From Dasyornis broadbenti (taxonomy: Eukaryota; Chordata; Aves; Passeriformes; Dasyornithidae), in contig VZRN01001161.1 in the NCBI GenBank assembly GCA_013397935.1, positions 186,001-250,000 on the forward strand: a stretch of DNA of 64,000 nt, given 5' to 3'. Shown here piece after piece: positions 26,980 to 39,175 of the stretch; position 1 is the first letter of the stretch, and every line of letters begins with the position of its first letter. The position numbers and the translations under genes were made by a program. The notes under the pieces were generated by a model, which saw nothing but the letters and a program-made list of their open reading frames with translations, was not told the DNA's origin and ran no database searches.

Positions 26980-27037
26980 CTTTTCTTTGTCTTCTCCTTT
27001 CCCCTTCCTTTTCCTTTCCCCTTTTCCTTGTTTCTTG
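26980..27037. repeat. Pyrimidine-rich low-complexity tract
   Basis: A run of CTTTTCC- and CCTTTT-type units, nearly all C/T, over roughly 58 bases in intron 1. Confidence 0.7.
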
Positions 27038-27429
27038 TGCTGAGGTTGCAGAAGCATCTAGAAGGGATTCTTCTCATGCTGTGTGCTCTGTAACTACCTG
27101 AATTGCCTTTCCTTTAAAGAGCAGTCTTGCCTCCTAGATCACAAATGAGGTCTGTGAGAACTGGGACAAGAGCTGGCATCTCCCAAGTACCGGGTCTGTA
27201 CTCCACACACACTAAAATTCGTAATGAGGGTGTTGTAGTACTGATCTTGGCTCCTCTGCTGATTTTTCTGCTCAAGGTTGTCACAAATGCTTAATTTGTC
27301 TTCATTACTACACTGAGGCTTTGGATGCTGAGGAGTAAAAACATGTGCTTTAGACAAGTAGTTTGAATGATACTGTGTATCTCTCTCCTTTAAAGCCTCT
27401 CTGTCACTTTGTGAGGCTTGTAATTGCAG

Positions 27430-28345
27430 CATTGCTGAGGTTGGCAGGAACCTCTGTGGATAGTCCAGTCTAATTCCCCACCTAAGGAGCTGAAACAGTT
27501 TGCTCGGAGGCATGTCCAGCAGGGTTGTGGGCATCCCCAAGGATGTAAATTTCTGTTATTTTTCTGAGCAGTCTGTGGTTTTCTGGATTCTGTGGTTTTG
27601 TGTGCATCTCCCCTCGTCCCCATCCAGAGAAAAAGTGTGGTTTTGTTGTGGGGTTTGTTCTTACGTTTAAATAGAATTTCCTGTATTTCAGTTTGTGGCC
27701 ACTGACTCTTGCTCTGTTGCTGGATACCACCAAGAGGAGCCTGGTTCCATCTTCTTTACATCTCCATCAGGTATTTATGCACATTGTTAAGACCCCTCTG
27801 AACTTTATCTCCTGCAGGCTGAAGAGTCCCAGCTCCTTCAGCCTCTCCTCAAATGCCGGATATCCCAGTCCCTGAATCATCTTTGTGGACCTTTGTTAGA
27901 CTCTCACCAGTATGTCCACATCTCTTTTGTACTGGAGAGGGAAGCACTGGTCCCAGCACTCCAGATTTCTCACCAGCCCTGAGCAGAGGGGAAGGATCCT
28001 CTCCCTTGACCTGCTGGCAGTTATTTTTCCTAGTGCAGCCCAGATGCTGTTGACCTTGTTTGCTACAAGGTCAACTTGATGTCCACCAGGTCTCTCTCGG
28101 CTTTTGCTGCTTCCATTCTGCCCGTTGTCTCCCAGTCCATGCTCCTGGGCAGCAGGGCTTTGCATTTTCCCTTGTTGAACTGCACAAGGTTGGTGTTGGC
28201 CCATTCCTCTAGCCTGTCCACATCCTTCTGAGTGGCAGCACAGCCACCTGGTCTGTCAGCCACCACTCCAATACTGTTTCATCTTCGAGCTTTCTGAGTG
28301 TGGACTCTGTGCTGTCAGCCATAATCTTTCCTTTATGAAGAATTG
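27430..28345 (-). mobile_element. CR1 LINE copy with ORF2 remnant, antisense
   Basis: Reverse-oriented CR1 of about 0.9 kb. The minus strand shows the characteristic ORF2 block DVDRLEEWANTNLVQFNKGK just inside the right part (28204-28263; family form DLDRLE-WA-.-NLM-FNKGKC). The TCTCCTCAAATGCCGG and CAGATTTCTCACCAGC regions match CR1 3' coding sequence. The terminus near 27430 lacks the perfect octamers, so it is an older subfamily or an eroded end. Confidence 0.88.
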
Positions 28346-28863
28346 AGAGCCCTGGGTGAAGTTTTTAATGAATCAAATCTCTCAACAGTTCTTGAAAATA
28401 CATTGCCATTCACTTGGGAAAGTCAGAGATGAGGCAGCTGCACTAACGCTAAAAGAACAGTAGATATGCCTTGTAGTAAAGGACTTCATTACTATTATTT
28501 AGGACTTTAATTCCTTGAATCTCTGATACTTCATGCAATAGCAGCTCATACCCTTTGCTAAAACCATAGCAACTTGCTATAAATGTCACTATGTAATGTG
28601 GCTTGTTGGCCTAAAGCTGGACAAGGAATGCTTTCTAGGGTAGGAGATCCATGGGGTCAGTAAGAAAAGTGCTGTATAATGGTAGAAAAATCCTATTGTT
28701 ATTTTTTACTGTTGCAAAGTGATTTTTCTTTTTCTCGCCAAAACTGTGCCCTAGAGGAAATAGGGGCATCAACTGAAATTCTCTCAATGCTGTATCTATA
28801 TCCCCCTCCCCCAAAGCTTACATCCTAGGCACAGTCTAAACCTCTGGGCTAACAGATGGTGTC

Positions 28864-28894
28864 GAGAGGGGGAGGGAGGGGGAACAATTTGCAT
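28864..28894 (+). promoter_or_regulatory. G-rich block abutting SOX-like and octamer motifs
   Basis: A G-rich stretch with runs at 28868-28872, 28874-28876 and 28878-28882 is followed directly by AACAAT (28883-28888) overlapping a perfect octamer, ATTTGCAT (28887-28894). POU-domain proteins bind the octamer and SOX proteins bind ACAAT. The order and overlap differ from the standard OCT4-SOX2 composite. A regulatory role is a guess based on motif clustering only. Confidence 0.25.
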
Positions 28895-31044
28895 CTAAAT
28901 AGCTGAAATAAAAAAGGGTCATGTCCCACAGACCAGCCCCACTCACCTGCTGTTTAAATCCCCCTGAGAAACAGGCAAATGCGCTCAGTTTTTTCACGTC
29001 TGTGTCAGCTGTACTTGCTCTCTGAAGCTTTCTGCCCTAAAAAAGCTGCAGTCCTGTGCATCTTGCTGTATGGATTCTGTTCTGCCCTGAAAAGGATGAA
29101 TTTTTTTAAGGATTTAGTTTTTTGAATGCAGTTGACAGCTGTGTCACTTCTGTTCAGCCCTCCCATCAGAGTGACTGCTGCTGCCGGTTGTTGTAATTAG
29201 CACAAACACTAATGATACAGAAAAGGTTGAAACCAAATATTACCTCTTCTGTCAGCTTGCTACTCACATGGCTGCCTGATTCCATCTTCAGGGGTGCTCT
29301 TGCCATATGGTCCTGTGGCTTCATGCTGCAGTATTCTGTGCTGGGTGTGTGTGTAGGTGGGATGGGCTTTGGCTCTAGTGACCACCAGGCTGCAGCCCCA
29401 CAGTGATCTTGATCCTGCAGGGCCATGGCATGGTGTTGGATGGCTGTGCTTAATCCTGCAGGCATGCAAAGCCAGATTGCTTTGGCTTCCTATGTCCTGT
29501 GAAAATTTGTCAGGTCTGACTAAGACCTTGCTGCTTTGTACTGATTTTGTCTTGGAGTGTAAAGGTCATTTGCCCACCACTGTTACACATTCATGGAGAC
29601 TGCTCTGGGTCTACCCCCTGTTCTGGCAGCAAGAAGGGAGCTTTTGTCTCTTCAGGCAGCCTTTCTCAAAGGTTGAGGCTGTGGAAAGCCTGTAATAAAG
29701 AAAATCTTCCCTGTTCTTCATAATCATGTACACATTCACCACCCTGAAACCATCCTACCTTATTTCCCAATGATATTTGGAGAGACAAGAGGGCTTCACA
29801 GATGAAGTTCAGTCTTAGTGCAAAATACCAAGATGAACAAAACCCAGTTCTACCCACCAGTTCCTTGGACTTCCACACTCAAATGCTAAAAATAAATAAT
29901 GTGACAATAGTCCAAGTGGTTCAGGAACTTTATTACTTTTGTCTGTTGACATCTTCTCTACTTCTCAAGAAGCCAGAGGCATTGGAAGGTTGAGTTTGGC
30001 AGACTGGAAGGCTCAGCAGGATAAGGAGTGGTTAAGATGATGTCTGGGGACCTATCACTCTCTTCTGTGTGTTGCCCTGATAGAGTAAAATGTCTGCAGA
30101 GAAGGATTCCTATTTCTGGAATTGCAAGACCTTGAATCTCTTCTTTCTTCAGCACAAGCCTGGAGGGAAGTGGTGAAGTTAATGTTTGCTAAGCTGCTGG
30201 GCCCTTCCAAGTGTCTTGGAAGAGGAAATGGCCTCAAGAAGTGTCTTCGTTTTCTTTTCTCATTTAATTCCCCGGAGTATTTCAGTAGTGTGAGTGGTGG
30301 TGGTTGATGTGCATAAGGGCAACATAGATTTGGGCAACAACCTTGTTTATATGCTTCTGGGGAATAGATTTATTTATTTTATAATTTAATATAGATTCCA
30401 GTTTATAGAAACAAGATCTGGTGTATGAATACTTACAGAAGTAATTGGGCAATGTGCAATACCAAGTTATATTAATTTAAAGCTGTCTGTTATACTTTAT
30501 AACTCTCTACAACTCTTTTTCTTTTTGGTACTTTGTCACTTGAGGATAACTAGGTTTTATAAATGGTCGTATCCCGTGATGCATACTCACTGTCTGGGGG
30601 CAAACAAAATAAGTGATTAACTTGGGTGGTGCAAGTTATATACACACATGCATGCATAAATGTGTGCATGTGTGTGGATATACATGTTTATGCATCCACA
30701 CTCCTCTGCAGGACAAACCGCTGTCCTGCTCCTTCTGCCCCCTTTCCCAGTTCAGTGATGCAGGCAGGTTACTGGTTCTGGCAGCTGTGCTGCTGGTCTT
30801 TCCTATGGATAAAACGCTTGTTACGCAGCAGAGCCGCACAGACCATGTAAGAGCAGATCCAGAAATGAAAGATGACATTGGAAATATTTTTCTCTGTTTT
30901 TAAAAACAAAACAGTGTAAATTGGGCAGCTGTAGCAGAGGTGCATATTCCTTTTAGACAAAGGAGGCAAAAGGGGGAAATAGGAGAAAATAAGTGCCCTT
31001 TGAGGTGATGTTTGCAGGTAGTGGGATGAAGAGTGGGAAAATTT

Positions 31045-31598
31045 CATAGAATCACAGAATGTTTTGTGTTGGAAGGGGCCTTAAAGATCATATGGTTTCA
31101 ACCCCTTGCCACGGAGACTGTCTTTCACTGTACCAGGTTGCTCAAAGCCCCATCCAACCTGACCTTGAAGACTTCAAGGATGTGGTATCCACAGCTTCTT
31201 GGGCAGCCTCACCACCCTCACAGGAAAGAATTTCTTCCTAGTATTTAAGCTAAACCTGCTCTCCATCTTAAAGCCATTCCTCCTTGTCCTGTCCCTCCAT
31301 GCCTTTGTCTAAAGTCACTCTCTAGCTCTATTGTAGCCCCTTTAGGTACTGGAAGGTACTCTAAAGTCTCCCTGGAGCCTTCCCTTCTCCAGGCTGAGCA
31401 ATCCCAGCTCTCTCTCAGCCTGTCCCTATAGCAGAGGTGCTCCAGCTCTTTAAGCATCTTTCTGGTCTCTACTAGTTTTGCTCCAGCAGATCCACATCCT
31501 TCTTCCACAGTGGTCCCCAGAGCTGGATGCAGCACTCCAGCTGAGGTCTCACCAGAGTGGAGCAGATGTGAAGAATGCCCTTGCTCTGCCTGAGATGT
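31045..31598 (-). mobile_element. CR1 LINE, antisense, about 550 bp
   Basis: It starts with CATAGAATCACAGAATGTTT and follows the CR1 consensus through the 3' UTR into ORF2 ('ctttaggtactggaaggtact', 'ctccaggctgagcaatccca', 'ctccagctctttaagcatct', 'cagcactccagctgaggtct'). The minus strand is open for long stretches. 5'-truncated at about 31598. Confidence 0.95.
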
Positions 31599-32951
31599 AG
31601 GCTGCTTTAATTTAGCAGGTTTCTTTTTGTTTCTTTTATTAAGTGGCTTACCAAGTGGCTGACTGACATTGGAACATTTATTTCTGTATCTTCCCAAGCT
31701 CTCTAACTGGAAGAGGAACTGGCTGTACGGAAAGGACCATTCTGGTAGCTTACAGTGTTATTTCAATCACTTTCTCTGGTGTGGAACTAAAATACCAAAT
31801 AAAAAGATTAGCTGGATTGGAACCATGCCTAAAGCAATTCTCAGCAAAATGGGATTATTCGACTGATTTTTAACTAAAATAGAATTCTAACTAGATTGTT
31901 TTGAGCATACATACATCTCTGGTTTGTTGTTGTTGGTCTAATTGCCTCCTAAATTAAAGATATCAATATTATAATCCACCCTCTCCCTTGGGATACTGGT
32001 ATTAAAAGAGGGTGTGGAATGCTATGTAAATAATTTACAGGCATGCAAGGTAGAAAATGGTCTTTAAAGGCAACAGCCAAAACTTAAGTCTTCCTTTTAT
32101 TTGTGATGTCGTGACAGAGAGAATGATGAATTGTTATTTTTTGGTATGTATTTATTTCTCTGTCCTGACAGGTCTCTTAAATGGCTAGAAATGTAGTCTG
32201 AGAAAAATGCCAATAATCTCAGCCTTTGAGGAGGAAGCAGTTAATGAATCTCCGGGGAAATACCCGGAGTACAGATGCTCCATGGAGAAGAAAAGGTTAG
32301 GAGCCAGTGGATCAGGGGTTGGTGACAATGCATCATCCCAGATCTAAGATGGAAGCTATCTGCTGACAACATAAGATAGTAAAATGACAGAATTATGAGC
32401 TTATTTGATTTAGGACTACTTTTTGAGACCCCGTTTTAAAAAGTCATTTTTGGGATTTGACTACTTCTATTTAAGATACCTTGGTTAAATTTCGTCAGAA
32501 ATAAAGCATTATTTTTTTGCAGCTTTTTAATTATCTTTAAGAATTGAAACCCTTCGGGGAAGTTTCACCTGGGGGCAATGTAAATTCAAAACATGTTGGA
32601 AGTTTAAAGAATATATATTAGGCTCAAATCCAACTTCTATTTTTAAAGCTAAAAGGGGCCTTACAAAGTAGCAGGCCACAAGTTTAGATGTCTGTTTTAT
32701 AACAGTTTAATAGAGCAACAGAGACTGACAAATCTTTGAGGCTTTTGTCAAAGTAGAATATTTAAGCTCCTCAGATAAAACTAAATGTACATTGAAGACT
32801 GTTCACAGGAAAACAAGAGTTATTTCCAGCCTGAAGAGACTTTTCTTAAAAATAAAAGCAGCCAAACGTGCGTATGTTGGGAGGCTGTGAATCAGCACCT
32901 GCAAATACCAGCAGTACAAGAATAACCAGGAATGGAACAAAAAGCTGTATG

Positions 32952-33062
32952 GGGCCCTGAGCAACCTGGTCTACTGGGAGGAATTGCTGCACATGGCAGG
33001 GGGGCTGGAATTAGTTCTTTTTAAGGTCCCTTCCAACCCAGGCCTTTTCTATGATTCTGTGA
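32952..33062 (+). mobile_element. Short CR1 3' end fragment, sense
   Basis: It matches the last roughly 110 bases of CR1: GGCCCTGAGCAACCTGGTCT, ...CATGGCAGGGGGGCTGGAA, ...AAGGTCCCTTCCAACCCAGG, ending TTCTATGATTCTGTGAA. Severely 5'-truncated. Confidence 0.93.
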
Positions 33063-34495
33063 AAACTTGGATCAAAATAAACAACTGGAAAGAGAGAGTG
33101 GAAGAAGCAGCCTCATACTTGCAAAGGAGATAGTTCACTTAAGCCATCAGGTCATGCTCTGTTGCGGATTTGATTTGAAGGATTTCCTTTCCTACAGCAA
33201 GTGTATTTTCCTTCACTGGATCCCTCTGCAAGGAATGTAAGAACAGGAAAGATGGAGTTAGTGCAGTTTGTACCACAATGTGTGTATGAATGTTTTTATT
33301 AGTAAAGAGAAAGGCAGCACTTACATGAGACAAGTGTAAATGGCATAGAGTGAAGGGGGAAAAATTGATTTAGGAAGTGCACCCCCATGCATTGCTCCTG
33401 GGTTTGCTCAGGGACCAAACCTGGGATTTCTTGAGAGCTGTGCAATAACTGTTTCCAAAATAGACTGCCCTGTTTATATCTTGAGTTTTTTTAGCAAATA
33501 GAGCTGTTACTGTAAAGGTGAGAGGTGAAATTATTGTGTGCTAGTTACAGATTTTAAAGTAGCATTTTATACTCACTTGCCTTGGATAGGAGTGAGGGAA
33601 TATGGTCAGGTAATCTGAGGTGGGTGCTGAAATGAAAATTGGTTTGTGTGCCCGAACACTGAGTAAGCTTTGGGGTTTGTGGGTAGGTACCATATCTCTA
33701 TGACAGTGTGCTGTGAACATCCTTGAATCTTAATTGCTGGAATTAGAGAAGGATGATCAGAAAACTGCACCTGGATTTGCTGCAAGCTGTGCTTTCCTAG
33801 GGAGGCTAATTCTTATGCTGGTGACCTTAGGAGGAAGTAGCTGTAGGACTTGAGCAAGGTGACTTAAAGCAATGGGAGGGAATACTGTACTGAACAAAAT
33901 GCCTTGACTCGTACAACTTCCTAGGACATCTGTCTTTGGTTGTTGTCTTCATTTTGGAAATCTGTTGAATTTTGGCTAGCACTTAGCAAAGGTACAACAT
34001 TGTCTATAGAGCTTTTTGTCTGCCCAGCAGTGACCATAAAATGATTTTTAGCATTTTAAGTACTCAGAGGACGTACAGCAACCTGACAAAGCGGTCTTGA
34101 GATGAATAAAACATGCATGCTGGCAATCCATCCATCAGTGAAATCCCAATTCTGCTGAATTTGCAATTCATAGTGTTGCTAATTGTATGATGTAGATGCT
34201 TGTCCACTGGGAATTGGATGGAAATAAGCAAGTCACTTGCTTCACATGCTGACATGGCCATGAATGGGAGCTCAGTCAGTCTCCCTCTGGTTTGGGTTTT
34301 ATGGCTGCAGTGTTGCTGCTTCTTGAGAAAGAATGAGTCTTAATCAGGTAGCAGTGAAGATCCATGTGTCCTGCTTAAAGTTGCTTAGGTCATTGTAGCA
34401 AGAACATAGGGTAAGAAGAACCGTGCCTCAGAAAAACCTTGCTCAAAGGTTTGAGCAAGGAAGGGTTTGTTGAGGAAAACTTTGCCTGCTATATC

Positions 34496-35700
34496 TAGTC
34501 TTGTAATTAACGCCTACTCCTAATTACACGGTGTCTTAAAATGGGCTTGCCGCTGTAATAAGTGATGTTGTTATATTTCCTTTTGTTCAGTGGAGTAAAA
34601 ATAGTTCCCTTGGCTCATGGGCTTTATTTAACTGAGTGCTAATGCAGACTTGGTTGTAATGTATTGCAGAAACAGCAGTTCCTTTGTGCCAGTCCTATAG
34701 AGCTTTCTTTTCTCTACTGACATACAGTAAGTATGATTGGAATCTGAGTAAATGATGTGATAAAAGGCTTGATGGTGCTTCCTAAAAACAAACTGCTGCT
34801 CATTAAATTAAACGATGATGATTCTTAATGGACCAGTTAATGCTCTGCAGTGCATTTGGTACAAGTAAGGAAGTCTAGGGATGGGAGACCTTGCCGCTGT
34901 GGCTCCTCCCTTATGTTCTGGAATTATAAAGCAGGTAGAATAGGGGGTTTTGCTAGATAATGTATAATTATTAACACAGAGCTGATGTTCTAGCAACAAA
35001 GAAGACACTACTGTGAGAGTTTAATTAGGGGGGAAACCCAAAGCCGACTTAAGCTTTTTCATTTTGCCTTGTAAGTGAACTGCTCCTAGAGCATTACATG
35101 TATCGCACTTGAAGGAGTAATCGTTGCAAACCTGAAGCAGATTTATGTGCAGCTCTCAAATTTCTTGTCTTTACTGGTATTAAATTAGCTCTTGCAGCTC
35201 TAGGTATTGGATGGTGCTTTCATTGTCTCTAAAATCAGTTTGTCTACAAAAACCTCATATTTAATGCAGAGTTTATCCTGTCTTTGGAGAATTATTCATT
35301 CTCCCTCTTTCCCCAGCTTTGAAGAACCAAAACTTTTAACGAAGCAACAAGAAACTGAACAAATCTTCGTGTTTTTATTTAATTGAAAACTACTGCCAGT
35401 ATGAAAATCCTGGCTAGCAATTAAGGGAATGTGACAGCTTTGCCAGTCATTACATAAATACTATGGAGGACTGGGCTTCCTGCTGTCATTAGCTACAGTG
35501 AACACAATGGAGCTATACACAGGAGCAAGCACTACTCTGATGATAAATGTTTGCATTTTCAATTAACACTGAACTGTTGTGGCATTTTCCCCTCAGTCTA
35601 ATTGAGGCTCTTGGATGGTTTCATTCACTAACGATAATTGGGTTGTCTTCTTGCTCTTTACTTTCCCAGCGACAAAGGAGTTGAATGAGTTTTGCTCTTA
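34496..35700. promoter_or_regulatory. Candidate enhancer block rich in ATTA/TAATTA motifs
   Basis: This repeat-free stretch has an unusual density of homeodomain-type cores: TAATTA at 34504 and 34521, a TAATTATTAA string near 34965, TTAATTAGG near 35019, and ATTAA or TAATTG cores near 35375, 35560, 35597 and 35634. It lies in the middle of a 6-kb block of intron 1 (33063-39065) without any CR1 insertion, although LINEs are frequent elsewhere. Lack of insertions plus motif clustering is the pattern of conserved non-coding elements. Conservation itself cannot be seen from one genome, so this is a hypothesis. Confidence 0.3.
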
Positions 35701-37696
35701 AGAACATTGGTTTTGTCCCTGCAGGTCTCTGTCTTGGTGTTTCTTCACCTCAGAAAAAACTCAGCTTTTACAGGTTAATGTAAACTTCCATCCATTTACG
35801 TATGGGGGCCTTTTGCTAATGACTGCATTGCAGTGTCCTCTGTGCCTATGGGATATTGTTGACTTGATCCGACAATGTTCTTGTTTTTGTATATATTTCT
35901 TACCACCACCCCCATTGCTAAATGGCAGATCTCTGCATTAAAAACGGTGCAGCTTTTGCAAATGCTAATGTGTATTTAAAGTGCGAATATGTTGTACTGG
36001 GAATTATTCCACATTAGGAGATAGCAAGGCTTAATTTTGAGCCCTGTGCTCTATGTCCATCTTCTGGATTGGAAACTTTTGAATGGAAGAATGATTAATG
36101 ATTTGGCTGCTCTCAGTTGCTGCTGCTGCTAGTGTGTAGTTAGGACTCAGAGCCAAGTAACTTCAGCACAGAGTAGTGGGGGGTGGGTTTAACTGTGTGC
36201 ATTAATGTATTCTCTTTATGATGCATCCAGTCATTTCCTCTGGAACACAGATTTCCTCCAGGAAACCTGCTTATATGGGCTTTGGGTATGCTTTAACATA
36301 AGAGGCCTTTTTTCCCCACCCTACTTAGCAAGCTCTGGCTCCAGTGGTTACTTTGACTTGTGGTTGAAGCCCTGCCCTCCTGTGAGCAAAAGCGGAACCA
36401 GGGCCAAGGCTGCTCTGTGCTGTGCTGGAAAAGAGAGCCTGTCCTGACATCAGCAACAGCGAACTTGCTTGTTCAGGCATGTATCTGGGGGAGGGGAGGC
36501 AGCACTTCTGGAGATGAGGAAACAAGGAGGATGATCTGTGGGCTGAGAGCTTTCAAAAATTATACTCTTGGTTCTTTCTGTCTCAGCTTGGATGTTATTT
36601 TTTTTTCCTCCTTGAATATGGATGCAATTTATTTCTCTTGGGCTGTTTAAAAGTGCTGTTAGAAGTGGGTAAATGCTCGGTCAAAATGAGGAGGCTGCTG
36701 CCCAGGGATGGGATCAGCTAGAGCTGATCTTTGCAGCTCTCTAAGCTTGCATACTGGAGCACAAGTAAGGGGAGTTCATCATGTGTTCCAGGTTCTTGGG
36801 CATAGCTGGCATTGATTGTGAAATGGTTATTGTTTGACTCTGCCAGTTATTTGTGCAACAGCCAAGTCTAAACATAGCAATTTAAGCTGGCATTGCCTCT
36901 CTGTGGTTTTGGATTCAAGCCTAATGTGGTGGAAAGGGCTTGACCTGCCTCAGTGCTTCTGAAACCCTCGGTGTGCCTGGGTTACTGTCACAGTGGTCAT
37001 GCATGGGCCCACTCTGTGGAAGCTGGAGAACATTGGGCCTTGATTCTTTCAAACACAACAGAAAGAAGCTTCCTTAACTTGAATGGAAGGAGAACTCTGT
37101 TGCTAGGAATCGAATGGTTATAATTAGTCTGTTCTTCTTTAGAAGCGTATCTCTGCAGTAGGATGGGTTTGCATGGGTATCTGCCCAGGGAGTGGTTTTG
37201 CAGCTCTCCTGCCCAGTGCAGTGATGTCCACGTCCTCCTGCAAAATCTGGGCTAGGGCATCGCACCTGGCAGTTCTTGCATTTAGCTCAAACTGTTGGAA
37301 TTGAATTCAAGGCTTTTTTAAAAAGGAGAGTCCAGACTTTTGGCTTTTAAAATTCCAAGCCATGGAATTGTCCAGCTTTTTGTGATGAGTTGTAAGTGGT
37401 CAGTCATCCTTTATGTCTGGCACTATGGAAATAATGCAACTGGTAGTTGGCCATCTGCCATGAGAGTGTGTCTGTCTTCCCCTTCCTCACACCCACCCAC
37501 CCGTGCTGTAGCAACGGATGCATTCTCTTCTACATGTATACTGATGTTTAGTGGTTATTCTTTCACTTGATTTAGTGATTTCATCTGCATCTTTAGGTGT
37601 TGGCAGCACCTGCAGGGGTCTGACAGGTAAGTTCTAAAAAGACTTCAGCAAACACTGCTGTTTTGTAATTATTTGAACTTTATGCAAACCTGTTGT

Positions 37697-37753
37697 TTTG
37701 TTTGTTGGGGTTTTTTGTTTGTTTGTTTTTCTTTTTGTTTTGTTTTTGTTGTA
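37697..37753. repeat. (GTTT/GTTTT)n simple repeat
   Basis: T-rich sequence with interspersed single G residues, mostly GTTT and GTTTTT units, inside intron 1. Confidence 0.75.
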
Positions 37754-38408
37754 GTTCACATGTAAAGACCAGGTCTGGGCTGGTGCTCTTCTGGTCTATG
37801 GCTTTTTTGTTTAATTGGCACACTTGCACAGAGCTCAGATGTGCAGTAAGTGACTGAAGAGACAGCTCCATGCTACAGTTTCTGAAGGTTTTTTTAATCA
37901 CCTCTAAATGCAGTGATTGGTCTGTCCTCCCTTGGGATGTGTGTGTTGCAGCTGCCTTTTTTGTGACAGCATGTGTTCCAGGTCCCATCTGCTGTTGGGT
38001 GGAGGAGGAGAACACCTCTTGCCTCTTTTTCAGGTGGAACTCGTGGGATGCCTTTCCTTCAGTGTGAGACTGGTGTTTGAGACTTAGTCCCACGTAAAGT
38101 AATAAAAAACGAATGACTGTCTTTTCGTCCTGTGTCAAAACCCAGCTGGTAAACTCTGATGTTACTTTTTCTGCTGGGATTTGCATGGAAGCGTGACACA
38201 CAGGGAGGGAATCTGCTGCTTGCAATGTGTTTGAGCAGAGCAGGGCACAGCCTGTGCTCCTTCTCACCAGGGCAGTGCAGGGGGGAAGGAGGAGATTTTA
38301 ACTGTGTGTGCACATGAGCAATTTCTAGCCAGGGGGTGGAAGGACGCAGGGATGCTGGTACAGAGGTAAAACACCTGTTCTGATCAAGTCAATTAAACGT
38401 TAAGACTT

Positions 38409-38428
38409 CCTTTTTTTTTTTTTTTTCC
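38409..38428. repeat. Poly(T) run
   Basis: About 18-20 consecutive T in intron 1, followed by CC and TTTG. No adjacent retrocopy recognised. Confidence 0.75.
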
Positions 38429-39065
38429 TTTGTGGGCAAGACACCCTTTCCTCACTGTGCTAACAACAGAATACTAGCATCTTGGAAAATTGTAAAATTT
38501 CCTTCTGGTAGTAGGCAGAGAGGGAAGAGCAGTTGTTGAGCATCTTCCTCCTCCCTGTCTTGTTTAATATAGTTTATTCATCTGTAAGTTGTAGTGAGTA
38601 ACTTGCAGCTACTCTCTTGCCAGACTGCATGAATTATAGATGGCTCTTTTATGAGTTTTCATGTTGACTCCTGCAATTAGTATGCATTGGACGTAGTTAT
38701 CTGTATGGCATCTACTGTAGCGTAGGTTTCAGCCTTTCTGACTGTTTAATTGCTTTCTTTTTTAGCAATCAGTCATCTGTCTGTCTTGCTAAGGAATGCA
38801 AAGAGAACACAAGCAGCTTGATAGAAACTTAGAGTTCAGTGTGGAGCAGCAGGTCTGAAATGATGTACTTAAGTGGAAGGAAAAATGACATACAGAGAAG
38901 ATCTTTGTTCTCTTCTTTTTTTTTTTTTTGCTTGTGTGTGTGCAGCAGTAGGGTCAGAATGTCCCACATAGCTTTCGGTCCCACTCTGTTAGGTGGATGC
39001 CCCAGGAGGCTTTGCCTGTACTACGGTTTTTGTAGTTTAGGCTTAAACTTCATTATTCATAAGGC

Positions 39066-39175
39066 ATGTAGATGTGGCACTTGAAAATGTGGTTTAGTGG
39101 TTAACACAGTGGTGCTGGGTTAACGCTTGGACTTGATGATCTTAGAGGTCTTTTCCAACCTTAATTATTCTGTGA
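39066..39175 (+). mobile_element. Short CR1 3' end fragment, sense
   Basis: It matches the same subfamily tail as the copy at 17308: GATGTGGCACTTGAAAATGT, GGTTTAGTGGTTAACACAGT, GGACTTGATGATCTTAGAGG, and CTTTTCCAACCTTAATTATT, ending in a worn TTCTGTGA. Confidence 0.9.

Noticed and set aside
30165..30260. GGAAATGGCCTCAAGAAGTG resembling the CR1 'GACAAGAGG...ATGGCCTCAAG' segment
   Set aside because: The match is limited to about 18 bases and the flanks do not follow the CR1 consensus on either side. Too short to call.
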